In this document: positions 10,277 through 19,483 of the stretch, piece after piece
How positions within the stretch are numbered: position 1 is the stretch's first letter
Layout: the number at the start of each line of letters is the position of its first letter
Source of the DNA: Halopseudomonas xinjiangensis
GTDB taxonomy: Bacteria; Pseudomonadota; Gammaproteobacteria; Pseudomonadales; Pseudomonadaceae
NCBI RefSeq assembly: GCF_900104945.1
Contig: NZ_LT629736.1
Span: 868,001 to 932,000, forward strand
Length of the DNA stretch: 64,000 bases
Reading direction: 5' to 3'
Notes under the pieces: model-generated
What the model was told of the DNA's origin: nothing
Database searches by the model: none
Seen by the model: the letters and a program-made list of their open reading frames with translations, nothing else
Translations under genes and position numbers: made by a program

Positions 10277-13200
10277 ATGATTCTTTCCGACACGTCGGTC
10301 GTCCGCCCGGTCTTCGCTACGGTATTGGCGCTACTGCTGGTGATCTTCGGCGTGGTGGCCTACGGCATGCTGCCGCTGCGCGAATATCCCGATATCGATC
10401 CCCCTGTCGTGACCATCGAGACCAACTACATCGGCGCGGCGGCGACGGTCATTGACTCGCAAATTACCCAGGTGATCGAAGAACGCATCGCCGGGATCGA
10501 AGGCGTGGACTTCATCGAGTCCCAGAGCGAAGACGGCCGCTCGCAGATTACCGTACGCTTCAAGGTCAACCGCGACATCAACGAGGCAGCGAACGACATT
10601 CGTGATCGTGTTTCCAGCGCAGCGGAAGATCTGCCGCCGGCAGCCGATCCGCCGGAAGTGCAAAAGCTCGATGCCAACCAGGACGTCATCGTCTGGTGGA
10701 ACCTCACCAGCGACAGGTTGACTCTGCCGGAGCTGACCGACTATGCCAATCGCTACCTCGTCGATCGCTTCTCCACGCTCGAAGGGGTGGCTCGGGTACG
10801 TATCGGTGGCGAGCAACCCTATGCCATGCGCATCTGGCTGGACCGCGATGCGCTGGCGGCGCGCAACCTGACGACCGAAGACGTCGAGCAGGCGCTGCGT
10901 AACGAAAACGTCGAGCTGCCCGCCGGGTCTGTAGAGTCGATCAGCCGTCAGTTCACCGTGCGCGTCGCCCGCGCGTTCAGCACCGCCGAGGATTTCTCCC
11001 GGCTGGTTATCGGTCGCGGGGACGACAATTCGTATCTGGTGCGGCTGGGCGATGTTGCCAGGGTCGAGCGCGGCACCGAGGAAGATCGCAATCTGTTCCG
11101 CGGCAACACCGTGCCGATGGTTGGCCTGGGGCTGGTGCGGCAGTCAACCGCGAATACGCTGGAAGTGGCTCGCGCCTCGCGGGACCTGGTAGCGGAGCTC
11201 AACCCGACGCTGCCCGAAGGCATGCAGATAATGCCCAGCTTCGACAGCTCGGTGTTTATCGAAGGCGCCGTCGAGGAGGTGTACAGCACCCTGGTGATCG
11301 CCTTGGTGCTGGTCGTTGTATCGATCTTTCTGTTTCTCGGCAGTCCGCGTGCCATCCTCGTTCCCGCCGTGACCCTGCCGGTGTCGATTACGGCGACGTT
11401 CATCGCGTTGCTGCTGTTTGGTTTTACCGTGAACCTGTTGACGCTGCTCGCATTGGTTCTGGCGATTGGCCTGGTGGTGGACGATGCGATCATCGTGCTG
11501 GAGAACGTGCGCCGGCGGATAGACGAGGAGGGCGAAACGCCACTGGTCGCGGCCTACTACGGTTCACGGCAGGTCGCCTTCGCCGTCGTATCGACGACGC
11601 TGGTGCTGGTCGCCGTGTTCGTGCCGATCGCCTTTCTGCAGGGTGACGTCGGCCGGTTGTTTTCCGAGTTTGCGCTGACCATGGCAGCGGCCGTAGTGTT
11701 TTCCAGTTTCGTTGCGCTATCGCTGTCGCCGATGCTGGCCTCGAAGCTGCTCAAGGCGAACGAGGGCGAGAACCGTCTTCATCGTTGGGTCGAACGTACG
11801 CTCGCACTCAGCCGAAGGATCTATGCACGCATGCTGCGTGCCGTGCTGCGCACGCGCTGGCTGGCGCTCGTGGTTTTTGCCGGCCTGCTCGGCTTTACCG
11901 TCTGGCTGTTCAACGAACTCCCCACCGAGTACACGCCGCGCGAGGATCGCGGTGCCTTCTTCGTCATCGTCAACGGGCCGGAGGGAGCGACCTACGATTA
12001 CATGAACGCCTATATGGACGAAATCGAGGCGAGAATGATGGAGTTCGTCGAGGCAGGCGAGGTGACTCGGCTGCTCGTGCGTGCTCCGCGCTCCTTCGGT
12101 GGCGTGACGACGTTCAATACCGGGATGGCGATTGTCGTGCTGGACGATTGGGATAACCGTCGTGCCGGCTGGGAGATCATGCGCGACGTGCAGGAGCGGT
12201 TGTCCGATCTCACCGGCGTGAGGACGTTCCCGATCATGCGCCAGGGCTTCGGTGGAGGGCAGGCGCAGCCGTTTCGCTTCGTGCTCGGCGGGGCCAGCAG
12301 TTACCAGGAGCTGGCCGAATGGCGCGACATCCTGCTCGCACGCATCGCCGAGGACAACCCGGGTCTGGTCGATATCGACAGCGATTACAAGGAAACCCAG
12401 CCGCAACTGGAGGTGCACATCGACTACCAGCGCGCCGCCGATCTGGGCGTGAACGTCGGTGTTATCGGGCGGACGCTGGAGACCATGCTCGGCTCCCGCC
12501 GCGCGACCACCTACATCGATGCTGGCGAAGAGTACGATGTGATTCTCGAGGGCGAGCGTGACGACAAGCGCCGCGCGGCGAGCCTGCAGAATATCTACGT
12601 CCGGTCGGATACCAGCGGGCAGCTCATTCCGCTATCCAACGTGGTCACGCTCGAGGAGTACGCTGGTTCAACCACGCTCAACCGCTACAACCGCAACCGC
12701 GCGATCACCCTGGATGGTGCGCTCGAGGAGGGTGTGGCGCTGGGCGACGCACTGGATCATGTCGAGCAGCTTGCGCGCGAACATCTGCCGGAAACCCTGG
12801 TGATCGACTACAAGGGGCAATCGCTCGACCTGAAGAAGGCCAGCGGCTCGCTATTGTTCGTTTTCGTGCTCGGCCTGGTCGTGGTGTTTCTGGTATTGGC
12901 GGCGCAGTTCGAAAGCTTCGTGCACCCGCTGGTGATCATGCTGGGCGTACCGCTGGCCATCGGTGGTGCACTGTTCGGGCTTTGGATAACCGATAACAGT
13001 CTCAACCTGTACAGTCAGATTGGTCTGGTGATGCTGATCGGGCTGGCGGCGAAGAACGGCATTCTCATCGTCGAATTCGCCAACCAGCTGCGCGACGCCG
13101 GAAAGCCGTTCGAGGATGCTCTGATCGAAGCCAGTATCCTACGGCTGCGCCCGATTCTGATGACCGGTGTGACGACTGTCGCCGGCGCCATTCCCTTGGT

Positions 13201-13405
13201 ATTGGCGCTGGGTGCCGGTGCGGAAACCCGTTCGGTCATCGGTATCGTGGTGGTGTCTGGCGTGAGTGTATCGATGGTCCTGACGCTGTTCGTTATTCCC
13301 GTGCTGTATAGCTTGCTGGCGCGCAATACCGGCTCGCCACAACGGGTCCGCCGCAAGCTTGAAGCAGAACAAAGTGCTATCGAGGCCTCCGATACGGTGA
13401 AGTGA
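10277..13405 (+). CDS. RND multidrug efflux pump (HAE1-type)
   Basis: The 1042-residue inner-membrane antiporter starts MILSDTSVVRPVFATVLALLL, the standard first helix of HAE1 pumps. Two periplasmic loops and two blocks of membrane helices are present. Helix 4 carries the proton-relay acidic pair in GLVVDDAI, near residue 405. The start at 10277 has a GGCGGAG site and begins 16 bases after the adaptor stop. An in-frame start at 10187 would add a basic stretch read from the adaptor gene in another frame. Substrates cannot be predicted. There is no adjacent regulator. Confidence 0.93.
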   Translation: MILSDTSVVRPVFATVLALLLVIFGVVAYGMLPLREYPDIDPPVVTIETNYIGAAATVIDSQITQVIEERIAGIEGVDFIESQSEDGRSQITVRFKVNRDINEAANDIRDRVSSAAEDLPPAADPPEVQKLDANQDVIVWWNLTSDRLTLPELTDYANRYLVDRFSTLEGVARVRIGGEQPYAMRIWLDRDALAARNLTTEDVEQALRNENVELPAGSVESISRQFTVRVARAFSTAEDFSRLVIGRGDDNSYLVRLGDVARVERGTEEDRNLFRGNTVPMVGLGLVRQSTANTLEVARASRDLVAELNPTLPEGMQIMPSFDSSVFIEGAVEEVYSTLVIALVLVVVSIFLFLGSPRAILVPAVTLPVSITATFIALLLFGFTVNLLTLLALVLAIGLVVDDAIIVLENVRRRIDEEGETPLVAAYYGSRQVAFAVVSTTLVLVAVFVPIAFLQGDVGRLFSEFALTMAAAVVFSSFVALSLSPMLASKLLKANEGENRLHRWVERTLALSRRIYARMLRAVLRTRWLALVVFAGLLGFTVWLFNELPTEYTPREDRGAFFVIVNGPEGATYDYMNAYMDEIEARMMEFVEAGEVTRLLVRAPRSFGGVTTFNTGMAIVVLDDWDNRRAGWEIMRDVQERLSDLTGVRTFPIMRQGFGGGQAQPFRFVLGGASSYQELAEWRDILLARIAEDNPGLVDIDSDYKETQPQLEVHIDYQRAADLGVNVGVIGRTLETMLGSRRATTYIDAGEEYDVILEGERDDKRRAASLQNIYVRSDTSGQLIPLSNVVTLEEYAGSTTLNRYNRNRAITLDGALEEGVALGDALDHVEQLAREHLPETLVIDYKGQSLDLKKASGSLLFVFVLGLVVVFLVLAAQFESFVHPLVIMLGVPLAIGGALFGLWITDNSLNLYSQIGLVMLIGLAAKNGILIVEFANQLRDAGKPFEDALIEASILRLRPILMTGVTTVAGAIPLVLALGAGAETRSVIGIVVVSGVSVSMVLTLFVIPVLYSLLARNTGSPQRVRRKLEAEQSAIEASDTVK

Positions 13406-13693
13406 AGCCTTGGCAGGCGGGTTATTCATGAGTGTGATAATGCAACCGCGGCCTGAGCGGCAGCCGGCTTTTGCTTTTTAGCTATAACCGGTGCGCTCCG
13501 GAACCCGCGCGGGGGCTCGCTCGCAGCCCGGCCAGCAGCTTTGACGAGTTGGCTGCAGCCGCTCTGGGACGGCTTTGTCGGTTGGTTATACCGGCATGTA
13601 CTTTTGTCAGGCAGTGGCCATAATTAAGTGGTACGGGCAGCCAGGCGCGACCCGGACACGATAACAATAAGTCCAAAGCCAATGGAGTCACGT

Positions 13694-15043
13694 ATGTCTC
13701 GACCCGAACTGCCCGGCTGGCGCTGGGGCCCGTTCACGTTCCGCCTGCCGTTCTATCACACCCGGTTCTATTGGCCCGAAGCCCTCCAGGGCTTGTTCAT
13801 CGCGGCTGCGACCGGTCTGGCTATCGTTCCCTTGATGACCGCTTTCTTCGGTCTCAGCTTCGAAGAAGCCGTAGCGGTGTCGATGATCCATTCGATACTG
13901 ATCGGTTCTGCACTCATCTTCTTTGGCGAACCCTACGCACCGGGCTGGATCACACCCGCGCTGCCGCTGGTACTGGCATTCGTGCTGGGTGGGTCGGAGG
14001 ACCCAACGACGCGCTTCCAGGCGATGACCGCGGTGTCGCTGAATTTCGCCGCCTTGCTGTTCATCCTTGGCGTGACCGGTCTGGGCAAGCGCTTCGTATT
14101 CTGGCTGCCCGATACGTTGAAAGCGGGGATCATTCTTGGCGCTGCGATCGCGGCGTTGAAGCGCGTGTTCATTGACGACGCAGAACGCTTTCTGTTGCAG
14201 CAGCCGATAGCCACGGGCCTGGCTTGCGGCGTCTGCCTGATCTTCGCCTTTTCCATCCCCATGCAGCGCTTGAAGGAAAAATACCGCTTTTTCGCCATCC
14301 TCGGTGCCATGGGGCTGCTGCCGGGATTCCTGCTGGCAGCCATTGTCGGGCCACTGGTCGGTGAGGTCAGCTACGACATCCAGTGGGGCATCCTCATCCC
14401 GCCGGTTGCCGAAGCCTGGGCCAAGGTTTCGCCCTTCGCCATTGGCTGGCCGTCGCTCGAGTTGTTCATCCAGACCATGCCGCTGGCGATCATCACCTAC
14501 GTGATTCTCTTCGGCGACCTGGTCACCGGGAACGAGGTGATCCGCGAAGGCCTGGCCGTCCGTGATGATGAACATATCGACATCAACCCGACGCGCTCGC
14601 ACCTGTCGCTGGCGATCCGCAACGCGCTGATGGGTATCAGTGCTCCGTTCTTTCCGACCCAGGGCGCACTGTGGACCGGGGTGCATGTCATCATCATGCA
14701 GCGCTGGAAGCAGGGGACGGGTGCGATGAACAGTCTGCACAGTGGCTTGCATTCCTACTACTTGATGGGCATTCCGATTCTGTTCTTCCTGCTGCCGCTG
14801 TTGACCGGGCTGCGTCCACTGCTGGGCATCGCCCTGTCACTGACCTTGGTGCTGACTGGCTTCGCCTGTGCCTATATCGCCATGGCGATTCCCAAGAGCA
14901 ATACCTCGCGCGGCACAGTTGTGCTGATCGGTGCGGGTCTGGCGTTCTTCGAGCCTTGGGTCGGGCTTCTTTTCGGTCTGGCAGCAACCATCCTGCTCGT
15001 CGGGTGGGACCGCAATACTGATCCGATTCCGCAAGAAGACTGA
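13694..15043 (+). CDS. SLC23/NCS2-like permease
   Basis: The 449-residue protein has about 12-14 hydrophobic segments and an overall look of the nucleobase/ascorbate (NCS2, SLC23) and SulP-like fold, with a helix-breaking GEPYAPGWITPALP segment. The ATG at 13694 is preceded by TGGAG; an ATG four codons earlier lacks one. Family membership is moderately sure, the substrate unknown. It lies alone between a 288-base gap, where I see nothing specific apart from a GC-rich tail after the RND gene, and its own terminator. Confidence 0.65.
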   Translation: MSRPELPGWRWGPFTFRLPFYHTRFYWPEALQGLFIAAATGLAIVPLMTAFFGLSFEEAVAVSMIHSILIGSALIFFGEPYAPGWITPALPLVLAFVLGGSEDPTTRFQAMTAVSLNFAALLFILGVTGLGKRFVFWLPDTLKAGIILGAAIAALKRVFIDDAERFLLQQPIATGLACGVCLIFAFSIPMQRLKEKYRFFAILGAMGLLPGFLLAAIVGPLVGEVSYDIQWGILIPPVAEAWAKVSPFAIGWPSLELFIQTMPLAIITYVILFGDLVTGNEVIREGLAVRDDEHIDINPTRSHLSLAIRNALMGISAPFFPTQGALWTGVHVIIMQRWKQGTGAMNSLHSGLHSYYLMGIPILFFLLPLLTGLRPLLGIALSLTLVLTGFACAYIAMAIPKSNTSRGTVVLIGAGLAFFEPWVGLLFGLAATILLVGWDRNTDPIPQED

Positions 15044-15057
15044 TTGTCTCTCCCTTG

Positions 15058-15087
15058 AAAAAAGGCCCCCCAGGGGGCCTTTTTTGT
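15058..15087 (+). terminator. Rho-independent terminator after the permease
   Basis: An A-rich 5' side and the arms AAAAGGCCCCC and GGGGGCCTTTT, followed by a T-run, lie about 15 bases after the stop. The symmetry allows use from both strands. Confidence 0.9.
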
Positions 15088-15415
15088 TGCGTCACGCTCG
15101 GGCTGGCTGACAGCGATGCTGAGCGGCTTCTCAGGAAACGTTCGTATCTATCTGAAATGCCGACTAAAAAATGACCGCCGATCGGGCTGCACGGAACACA
15201 GGCGTTTATTTGAGTTCTCTTAGATATCCGGCGCCTGAACATCGGGCTGGATCGGTTGGCAATACGGCTTTAGTCGACTGTACGAGAAGTCCTAGCAAGA
15301 CGGTTGGCGTGATGCGGCCTGCTGATGCGTGTCCAGGTCAGAGGGCAAGGTTGTATCACGCGCGATCGAAGATCGAACCCCGTGCCAGAGCACATCACTT
15401 ACAGGAAACAAAAAC
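15088..15415. other. Intergenic gap, no gene seen
   Basis: About 330 bases between the permease terminator and the next membrane-protein gene. Frames here are short and lack ribosome sites. It probably holds the promoter of the downstream gene, but I see no clear -35/-10 pair or repeat. Confidence 0.5.
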
Positions 15416-16141
15416 ATGCCTACGTTTAACGAATCTCTACAAACTGCCTATGCACAGAAACGCGTCTCGTGGGGCGCCATTTTCGCCGGTGTTGCGGTTG
15501 CATTGGTCATGCACATTCTCCTCGGCGTGCTCGGTATTGCCGTGGGCGCCACCGTGGTCGATCCCGCAGAGGAAAGCAACCCAATGTCCGGCATGGGCAT
15601 CGGCGCTGGGATTTTCTTCGTAGTAAGCGCTTTGATTGCACTGTTCTCCGGCGGCTATACAGCTGGAGCCCTGGCGATCATTCAGGACCGTACCGACCGC
15701 ACCCTGCACGGCCTCACCACCTGGGCAGTGGTCACCATCCTCACTTTCTACCTGATCTCCAGCGGCATCGGCAGCATCATCGGCGGTACTGCCAGCGCAT
15801 TGGCTGGCGGCGCTCAGACTGCGACCGAAGCCGCCGCGCAAGCCGAAGGCTCGCCGGTAGACAAAATCATGGCCGAATTGCGTGAGCGCGGCATCCAGCC
15901 TCAGCAGGCCATCGAGGAGCAGCGTCAGCAAATGGAACAGATGGATCCAGAGGAAGCTGAGCAAGCTGCCCGTGAAGCCGGTCAGACCGCAGCGGAAGGT
16001 GTCTCCAGCGCCGCCTGGTGGACCTTCCTGATCCTGCTGCTCAGCGCTGTTGCAGCGGCGGTAGGTGCCAACGTCGGGTCGAACCGTACGGTTACCGTTC
16101 GTGAGCACGACCGGGCCGACACTACCCATCCGCGCCACTGA
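15416..16141 (+). CDS. Four-helix membrane protein of unknown function
   Basis: The 241-residue protein has hydrophobic helices near residues 18-46, 60-87, 100-135 and 205-225, all rich in Gly and Ala. Before the last helix comes a soluble, Glu/Gln-rich segment (roughly 145-200) that looks helical. AGGAAAC precedes the ATG at 15416; the longer in-frame start lacks support. The layout recalls poorly characterised YrzE/TIGR04086-like membrane proteins, but I would not assign it. It stands alone with a terminator behind it. Confidence 0.6.
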   Translation: MPTFNESLQTAYAQKRVSWGAIFAGVAVALVMHILLGVLGIAVGATVVDPAEESNPMSGMGIGAGIFFVVSALIALFSGGYTAGALAIIQDRTDRTLHGLTTWAVVTILTFYLISSGIGSIIGGTASALAGGAQTATEAAAQAEGSPVDKIMAELRERGIQPQQAIEEQRQQMEQMDPEEAEQAAREAGQTAAEGVSSAAWWTFLILLLSAVAAAVGANVGSNRTVTVREHDRADTTHPRH

Positions 16142-16194
16142 CCTGGCCACCCGGTGACGGGCCGAGTTCGGCCTGTCCGCAGGGTAGGATGACG

Positions 16195-16226
16195 AAAAGC
16201 CTCGACGGGAAACCGCCGGGGCTTTT
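16195..16226 (+). terminator. Rho-independent terminator
   Basis: The outer arms AAAAGCC and GGCTTTT are extended by CGACGG/CCGCCG pairing around a GAAA-type loop. It lies 54 bases after the membrane-protein stop. Confidence 0.75.
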
Positions 16227-16326
16227 CGCGTAAAGGGCTCGCGTATACCACAAGGCAGGTCAGGGATCGGCCCCAAGCGTCCCCCAACGTCGTACACTGC
16301 AGGTTTACTGCGACAGGACCTCAGAC

Positions 16327-18117
16327 GTGCGCCCACGAAGCGACAGTCAGTACGCCGGCGGACCGGTGAACTGGCGCATCATCACCAGCCTGATTCCCTA
16401 TCTAAGCGAGTTCCGCGGCCGGGTTGCCCTAGCCATGGCGTTTCTGCTGGTTGCCAAACTCGCCGGCGTAGCCATTCCCTGGGCGCTCAAGCTGATCGTC
16501 GAGCATTTCGAACGTGCCGGTGACGCGCTAGCCGTGGTACCAGTGGTGCTGCTGGCCGGTTACGGGCTGCTGCGGTTTTCGTCGGTATTCTTCTCGGAAC
16601 TGCGCGACGCCGTATTCGCGCGTGTAGCCGAACGAGCCATGCGCCGGATATCGCTGCGCGTGTTCGAGCATCTGCATCGGCTGGATCTCGGCTTCCACCT
16701 GGCGCGGCGTACCGGTGGGTTGGCGCGTGACATCGAACGCGGAACCAGCGGCATCAGCTTTCTGATGCGCTTCATGGTGTTCAACATCCTGCCAACGCTG
16801 GTCGAAATTGGTCTTATAGCGGCGATTTTACTGATCAACTTCAGCCCGCTGTACGCACTGACCGTGCTCGGCGCAGTCATCCTCTACGGCGCTTTTTCGA
16901 TCTGGTGCACCGAATGGCGCAATCGCTTCGTGCGCGAAAGCAACCAGATGGACAATCGCTCCAATACCCGCGCGGTCGACAGCCTGCTGAACTACGAGAC
17001 CGTCAAATATTTCGGTAATGAGCGTTTCGAGGCGGATCAGTACGACCGCAATCTGGCCGGGTGGGAAGCGGCACGGATGAAAAATCGGCTCTCCCTCGCT
17101 GCGCTCAACTCCGGGCAGGCGCTGATCATTGCCGGCTCGGTGACGTTGATGATGTTCATGGCGGCCGGGCAGGTCTCGGCAGGCGAAATGACCTTGGGCG
17201 AACTGGTGATGATCAACGCCTACATGATCCAGTTGTTCGTGCCGCTGAACTTCCTCGGTTTCATCTACCGGGAAATCCGCGAGGCACTCACCAACATCGA
17301 GCGCCTGTTCGGCCTGCTGGGCGAGCCGCAAAAGGTCGCGGACGCTCCCGATGCCGAGCCGCTGCGCCTGACGGGTGGATCGGTATCTTTCAGCCAGGTT
17401 CGCCATGCCTACCACTCGGAACGGACGATCCTGCACGACGTTTCGTTCGACATCCCGGCCGGACAGACCCTTGCGGTGGTCGGCCCGAGTGGTGCCGGCA
17501 AGTCCACGTTGGCGAGGTTGCTGTTCCGTTTCTATGACGTCGACGGCGGTAGCATCCGGATCGACGGGCAGGACTTGCGTGCCGTGACGCAGGACAGCCT
17601 GCGCCGGGCGATCGGCGTGGTGCCGCAGGACACCGTACTGTTCAACGACACCATCGGCTACAACATCGCGTATGGCAGCCCCGGGGCCAGCCAGGACGAC
17701 ATCTGGCGGGTGCTGCGGCTGGCGCAGCTCGAGGATTTCGTGCGTCGCCTGCCCGAAGGGTTGGAGACTCAGGTGGGCGAGCGCGGGCTGAAGCTGTCGG
17801 GTGGCGAGAAACAGCGCATCGCCATCGCACGGGTGCTGCTGAAGGACCCACCGATACTGATTCTCGATGAAGCGACTTCATCGCTGGACAGTCACGCGGA
17901 ACGCCTGATCCTCGATGCACTCAATGTGGTGGCGCGCAAACGCACCACCCTTGCTATAGCGCATCGGCTGTCTACCATTGTCCACGCGGAACGCATCCTG
18001 GTCCTCGATCAGGGCCGGGTGGTCGAGCAGGGCAGTCATGCCGAGTTGCTGGCTGCCGGTGGTGCGTACTCGCGACTCTGGGCCGACCAGCAACGCGACG
18101 ACACTCACGCACAGTGA
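16327..18117 (+). CDS. Atm1-type ABC exporter (fused permease-ATPase)
   Basis: The 596-residue half-transporter has an N-terminal six-helix membrane domain and a C-terminal ATPase. The ATPase shows Walker A GPSGAGKST (about 389-397), signature LSGGEKQR and Walker B ILILDEATSS. The segments IPWALKLIVEHFE, TNIERLF and SLLNYETVKYFGNE are typical of the ATM1/HMT1 branch, which exports glutathione-linked or metal-linked compounds. It would work as a homodimer in the inner membrane. The start is a GTG at 16327 with AGGAC upstream; I saw no good ATG in frame before the conserved region. Confidence 0.9.
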   Translation: MRPRSDSQYAGGPVNWRIITSLIPYLSEFRGRVALAMAFLLVAKLAGVAIPWALKLIVEHFERAGDALAVVPVVLLAGYGLLRFSSVFFSELRDAVFARVAERAMRRISLRVFEHLHRLDLGFHLARRTGGLARDIERGTSGISFLMRFMVFNILPTLVEIGLIAAILLINFSPLYALTVLGAVILYGAFSIWCTEWRNRFVRESNQMDNRSNTRAVDSLLNYETVKYFGNERFEADQYDRNLAGWEAARMKNRLSLAALNSGQALIIAGSVTLMMFMAAGQVSAGEMTLGELVMINAYMIQLFVPLNFLGFIYREIREALTNIERLFGLLGEPQKVADAPDAEPLRLTGGSVSFSQVRHAYHSERTILHDVSFDIPAGQTLAVVGPSGAGKSTLARLLFRFYDVDGGSIRIDGQDLRAVTQDSLRRAIGVVPQDTVLFNDTIGYNIAYGSPGASQDDIWRVLRLAQLEDFVRRLPEGLETQVGERGLKLSGGEKQRIAIARVLLKDPPILILDEATSSLDSHAERLILDALNVVARKRTTLAIAHRLSTIVHAERILVLDQGRVVEQGSHAELLAAGGAYSRLWADQQRDDTHAQ

Positions 18118-18194
18118 GTTATTTGACCGCTTCGTCGCTTGAACGCAGGCGGCAGGCGCAGCAGACTTTAGCCTTACCAAGGAGGCCCGCAAAC

Positions 18195-18599
18195 ATGAGC
18201 AACGTCATCGAAACCTGGCATCGAATCGTCGAAACGCTGGACCCATCACTGATGGACACGCTACTCGACGAGGACGTGGTATTTCATTCGCCGGTGGTGC
18301 ATACGCCGCAGGTGGGCAAGCGCATCACCAAGCTGTACCTGACCGCGGCCATGCAGGTGCTCAATGCGCCCGGGCATTTCACGTATCGCCGCGAAATCAT
18401 CGATGGAAACGTGGCCGTACTCGAGTTTGAAACGCTGATCGGCGATGTCACGGTCAACGGCGTCGATATGATCGAGTGGAACGATGAAGGCAAGATCATC
18501 GATTTCAAGGTCATGGTGCGCCCGTTGAAGGCAATCAACGCCATCCATCAGGCGATGGGCAACATGCTCGAGTCGATGAAGGCCAAGGGCGAGGTTTAG
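18195..18599 (+). CDS. SnoaL-like / NTF2-family protein
   Basis: This 134-residue protein has the NTF2 cone-fold pattern: an N-terminal helix (ETWHRIVETLDPSLMDTLLDEDVVFHSPVV) followed by strands, as in SnoaL-like small proteins. The very strong AAGGAGG site 8 bases ahead of the ATG at 18195 fixes the start; a longer frame overlapping the ABC gene is rejected. Ligand or reaction unknown. It lies 77 bases after the ABC exporter and may share its transcript. Confidence 0.75.
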   Translation: MSNVIETWHRIVETLDPSLMDTLLDEDVVFHSPVVHTPQVGKRITKLYLTAAMQVLNAPGHFTYRREIIDGNVAVLEFETLIGDVTVNGVDMIEWNDEGKIIDFKVMVRPLKAINAIHQAMGNMLESMKAKGEV

Positions 18600-18609
18600 C
18601 CACACCGCC

Positions 18610-18640
18610 CCTGTAGGAGCGGACCTGGCCGCGAAGGGGT
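18610..18640. repeat. Single REP-type element
   Basis: The unit TGTAGGAGCGGACCTGGCCG is the Pseudomonas REP-type sequence, placed between the stop of the SnoaL-like gene and the converging cobA. Further copies are found at 37.1, 38.7, 42.6 and 46.3 kb. Confidence 0.8.
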
Positions 18641-18651
18641 CCGACGCTCGA

Positions 18652-19407
18652 TCAGCCTTCTGCCAACTGCTTTGCTTCAGGGCTGACGGCTAACATGGCC
18701 GATGCGGCTACCACGTCGCCGATCACCAGCACTGCCGGGCTTTGCAGACGGAATGCGGCGGCCTCATCGCACAATTGGTCGAGCTGACAGATGCTCTGCC
18801 GCTGTTGCGCTGTGCTGGCCCGCTCGATCATCGCGACCGGTGTCGTTCCCGCCATTCCGCCCTCGAGCAACCCGCGCTGGATCTGCGCCAGACGCGCCAC
18901 ACCCATGTAGATCACCAGCGTCGTGCCGCCATCGGCAAGTCCCTGCCAGTTCAGATCGCTGTCGTCCTGGGTATGCGCCGTTACCAGCGTCACGCCGCGG
19001 CTTACGCCGCGCAGGGTCAACGGAATGCCACACTGGGTGGCCCCGGCCAGCCCGGCGGTAATGCCGTTGACGATTTCCGACTCGATGCCGCGCTCGGCAA
19101 GCCAATCCGCTTCCTCGCCAGCACGCCCGAAGATGCACGGATCACCACCCTTGAGACGCACCAGCACCTTGCCCTGACGTGCGTAGCGCAACATTAGCCG
19201 GTTGATGAACGCCTGCGGGGTCGAGCGGCACCCACCGCGCTTGCCGACCTTGATAATGCGTGCCTGCCGGCAGTGCTCGAGAATGTCTGGATTGACCAGA
19301 TCGTCGACCATGACCACGTCAGCCTGGCCTAAGGCGCGCACGGCCTTGAGTGTCAACAGTTCCGGATCGCCGGGACCCGCTCCAACCAGCCAGACTTTTG
19401 CGTTCAT
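18652..19407 (-). CDS. cobA: Uroporphyrinogen-III C-methyltransferase (siroheme synthesis)
   Basis: The 251-residue SAM-dependent enzyme opens with VWLVGAGPGDPELLTLKA, the SUMT signature, and has GGDPCIFGRAGEE near residue 84. It methylates uroporphyrinogen III to precorrin-2, the first step to siroheme. It lacks the CysG dehydrogenase/ferrochelatase part, so it is the short CobA form. As the last gene of the nirB-nirD-nitrate reductase unit, it would supply siroheme for NirB. The gap to the nitrate reductase gene is about 75 bases. Confidence 0.95.
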   Translation of the reverse strand: MNAKVWLVGAGPGDPELLTLKAVRALGQADVVMVDDLVNPDILEHCRQARIIKVGKRGGCRSTPQAFINRLMLRYARQGKVLVRLKGGDPCIFGRAGEEADWLAERGIESEIVNGITAGLAGATQCGIPLTLRGVSRGVTLVTAHTQDDSDLNWQGLADGGTTLVIYMGVARLAQIQRGLLEGGMAGTTPVAMIERASTAQQRQSICQLDQLCDEAAAFRLQSPAVLVIGDVVAASAMLAVSPEAKQLAEG

Positions 19408-19483
19408 TGCGTTGTCCTCACAGGGTCTATGTCACGGGACGTTCTTTCGAACCGCCGAGTACCTGCTCGGCGGCAGTTATCCT

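Noticed and set aside
15171..15623. 150-residue plus-strand frame upstream of and into the four-helix protein gene
   Set aside because: Different frame from the supported gene, no ribosome site, composition of a non-coding reading.
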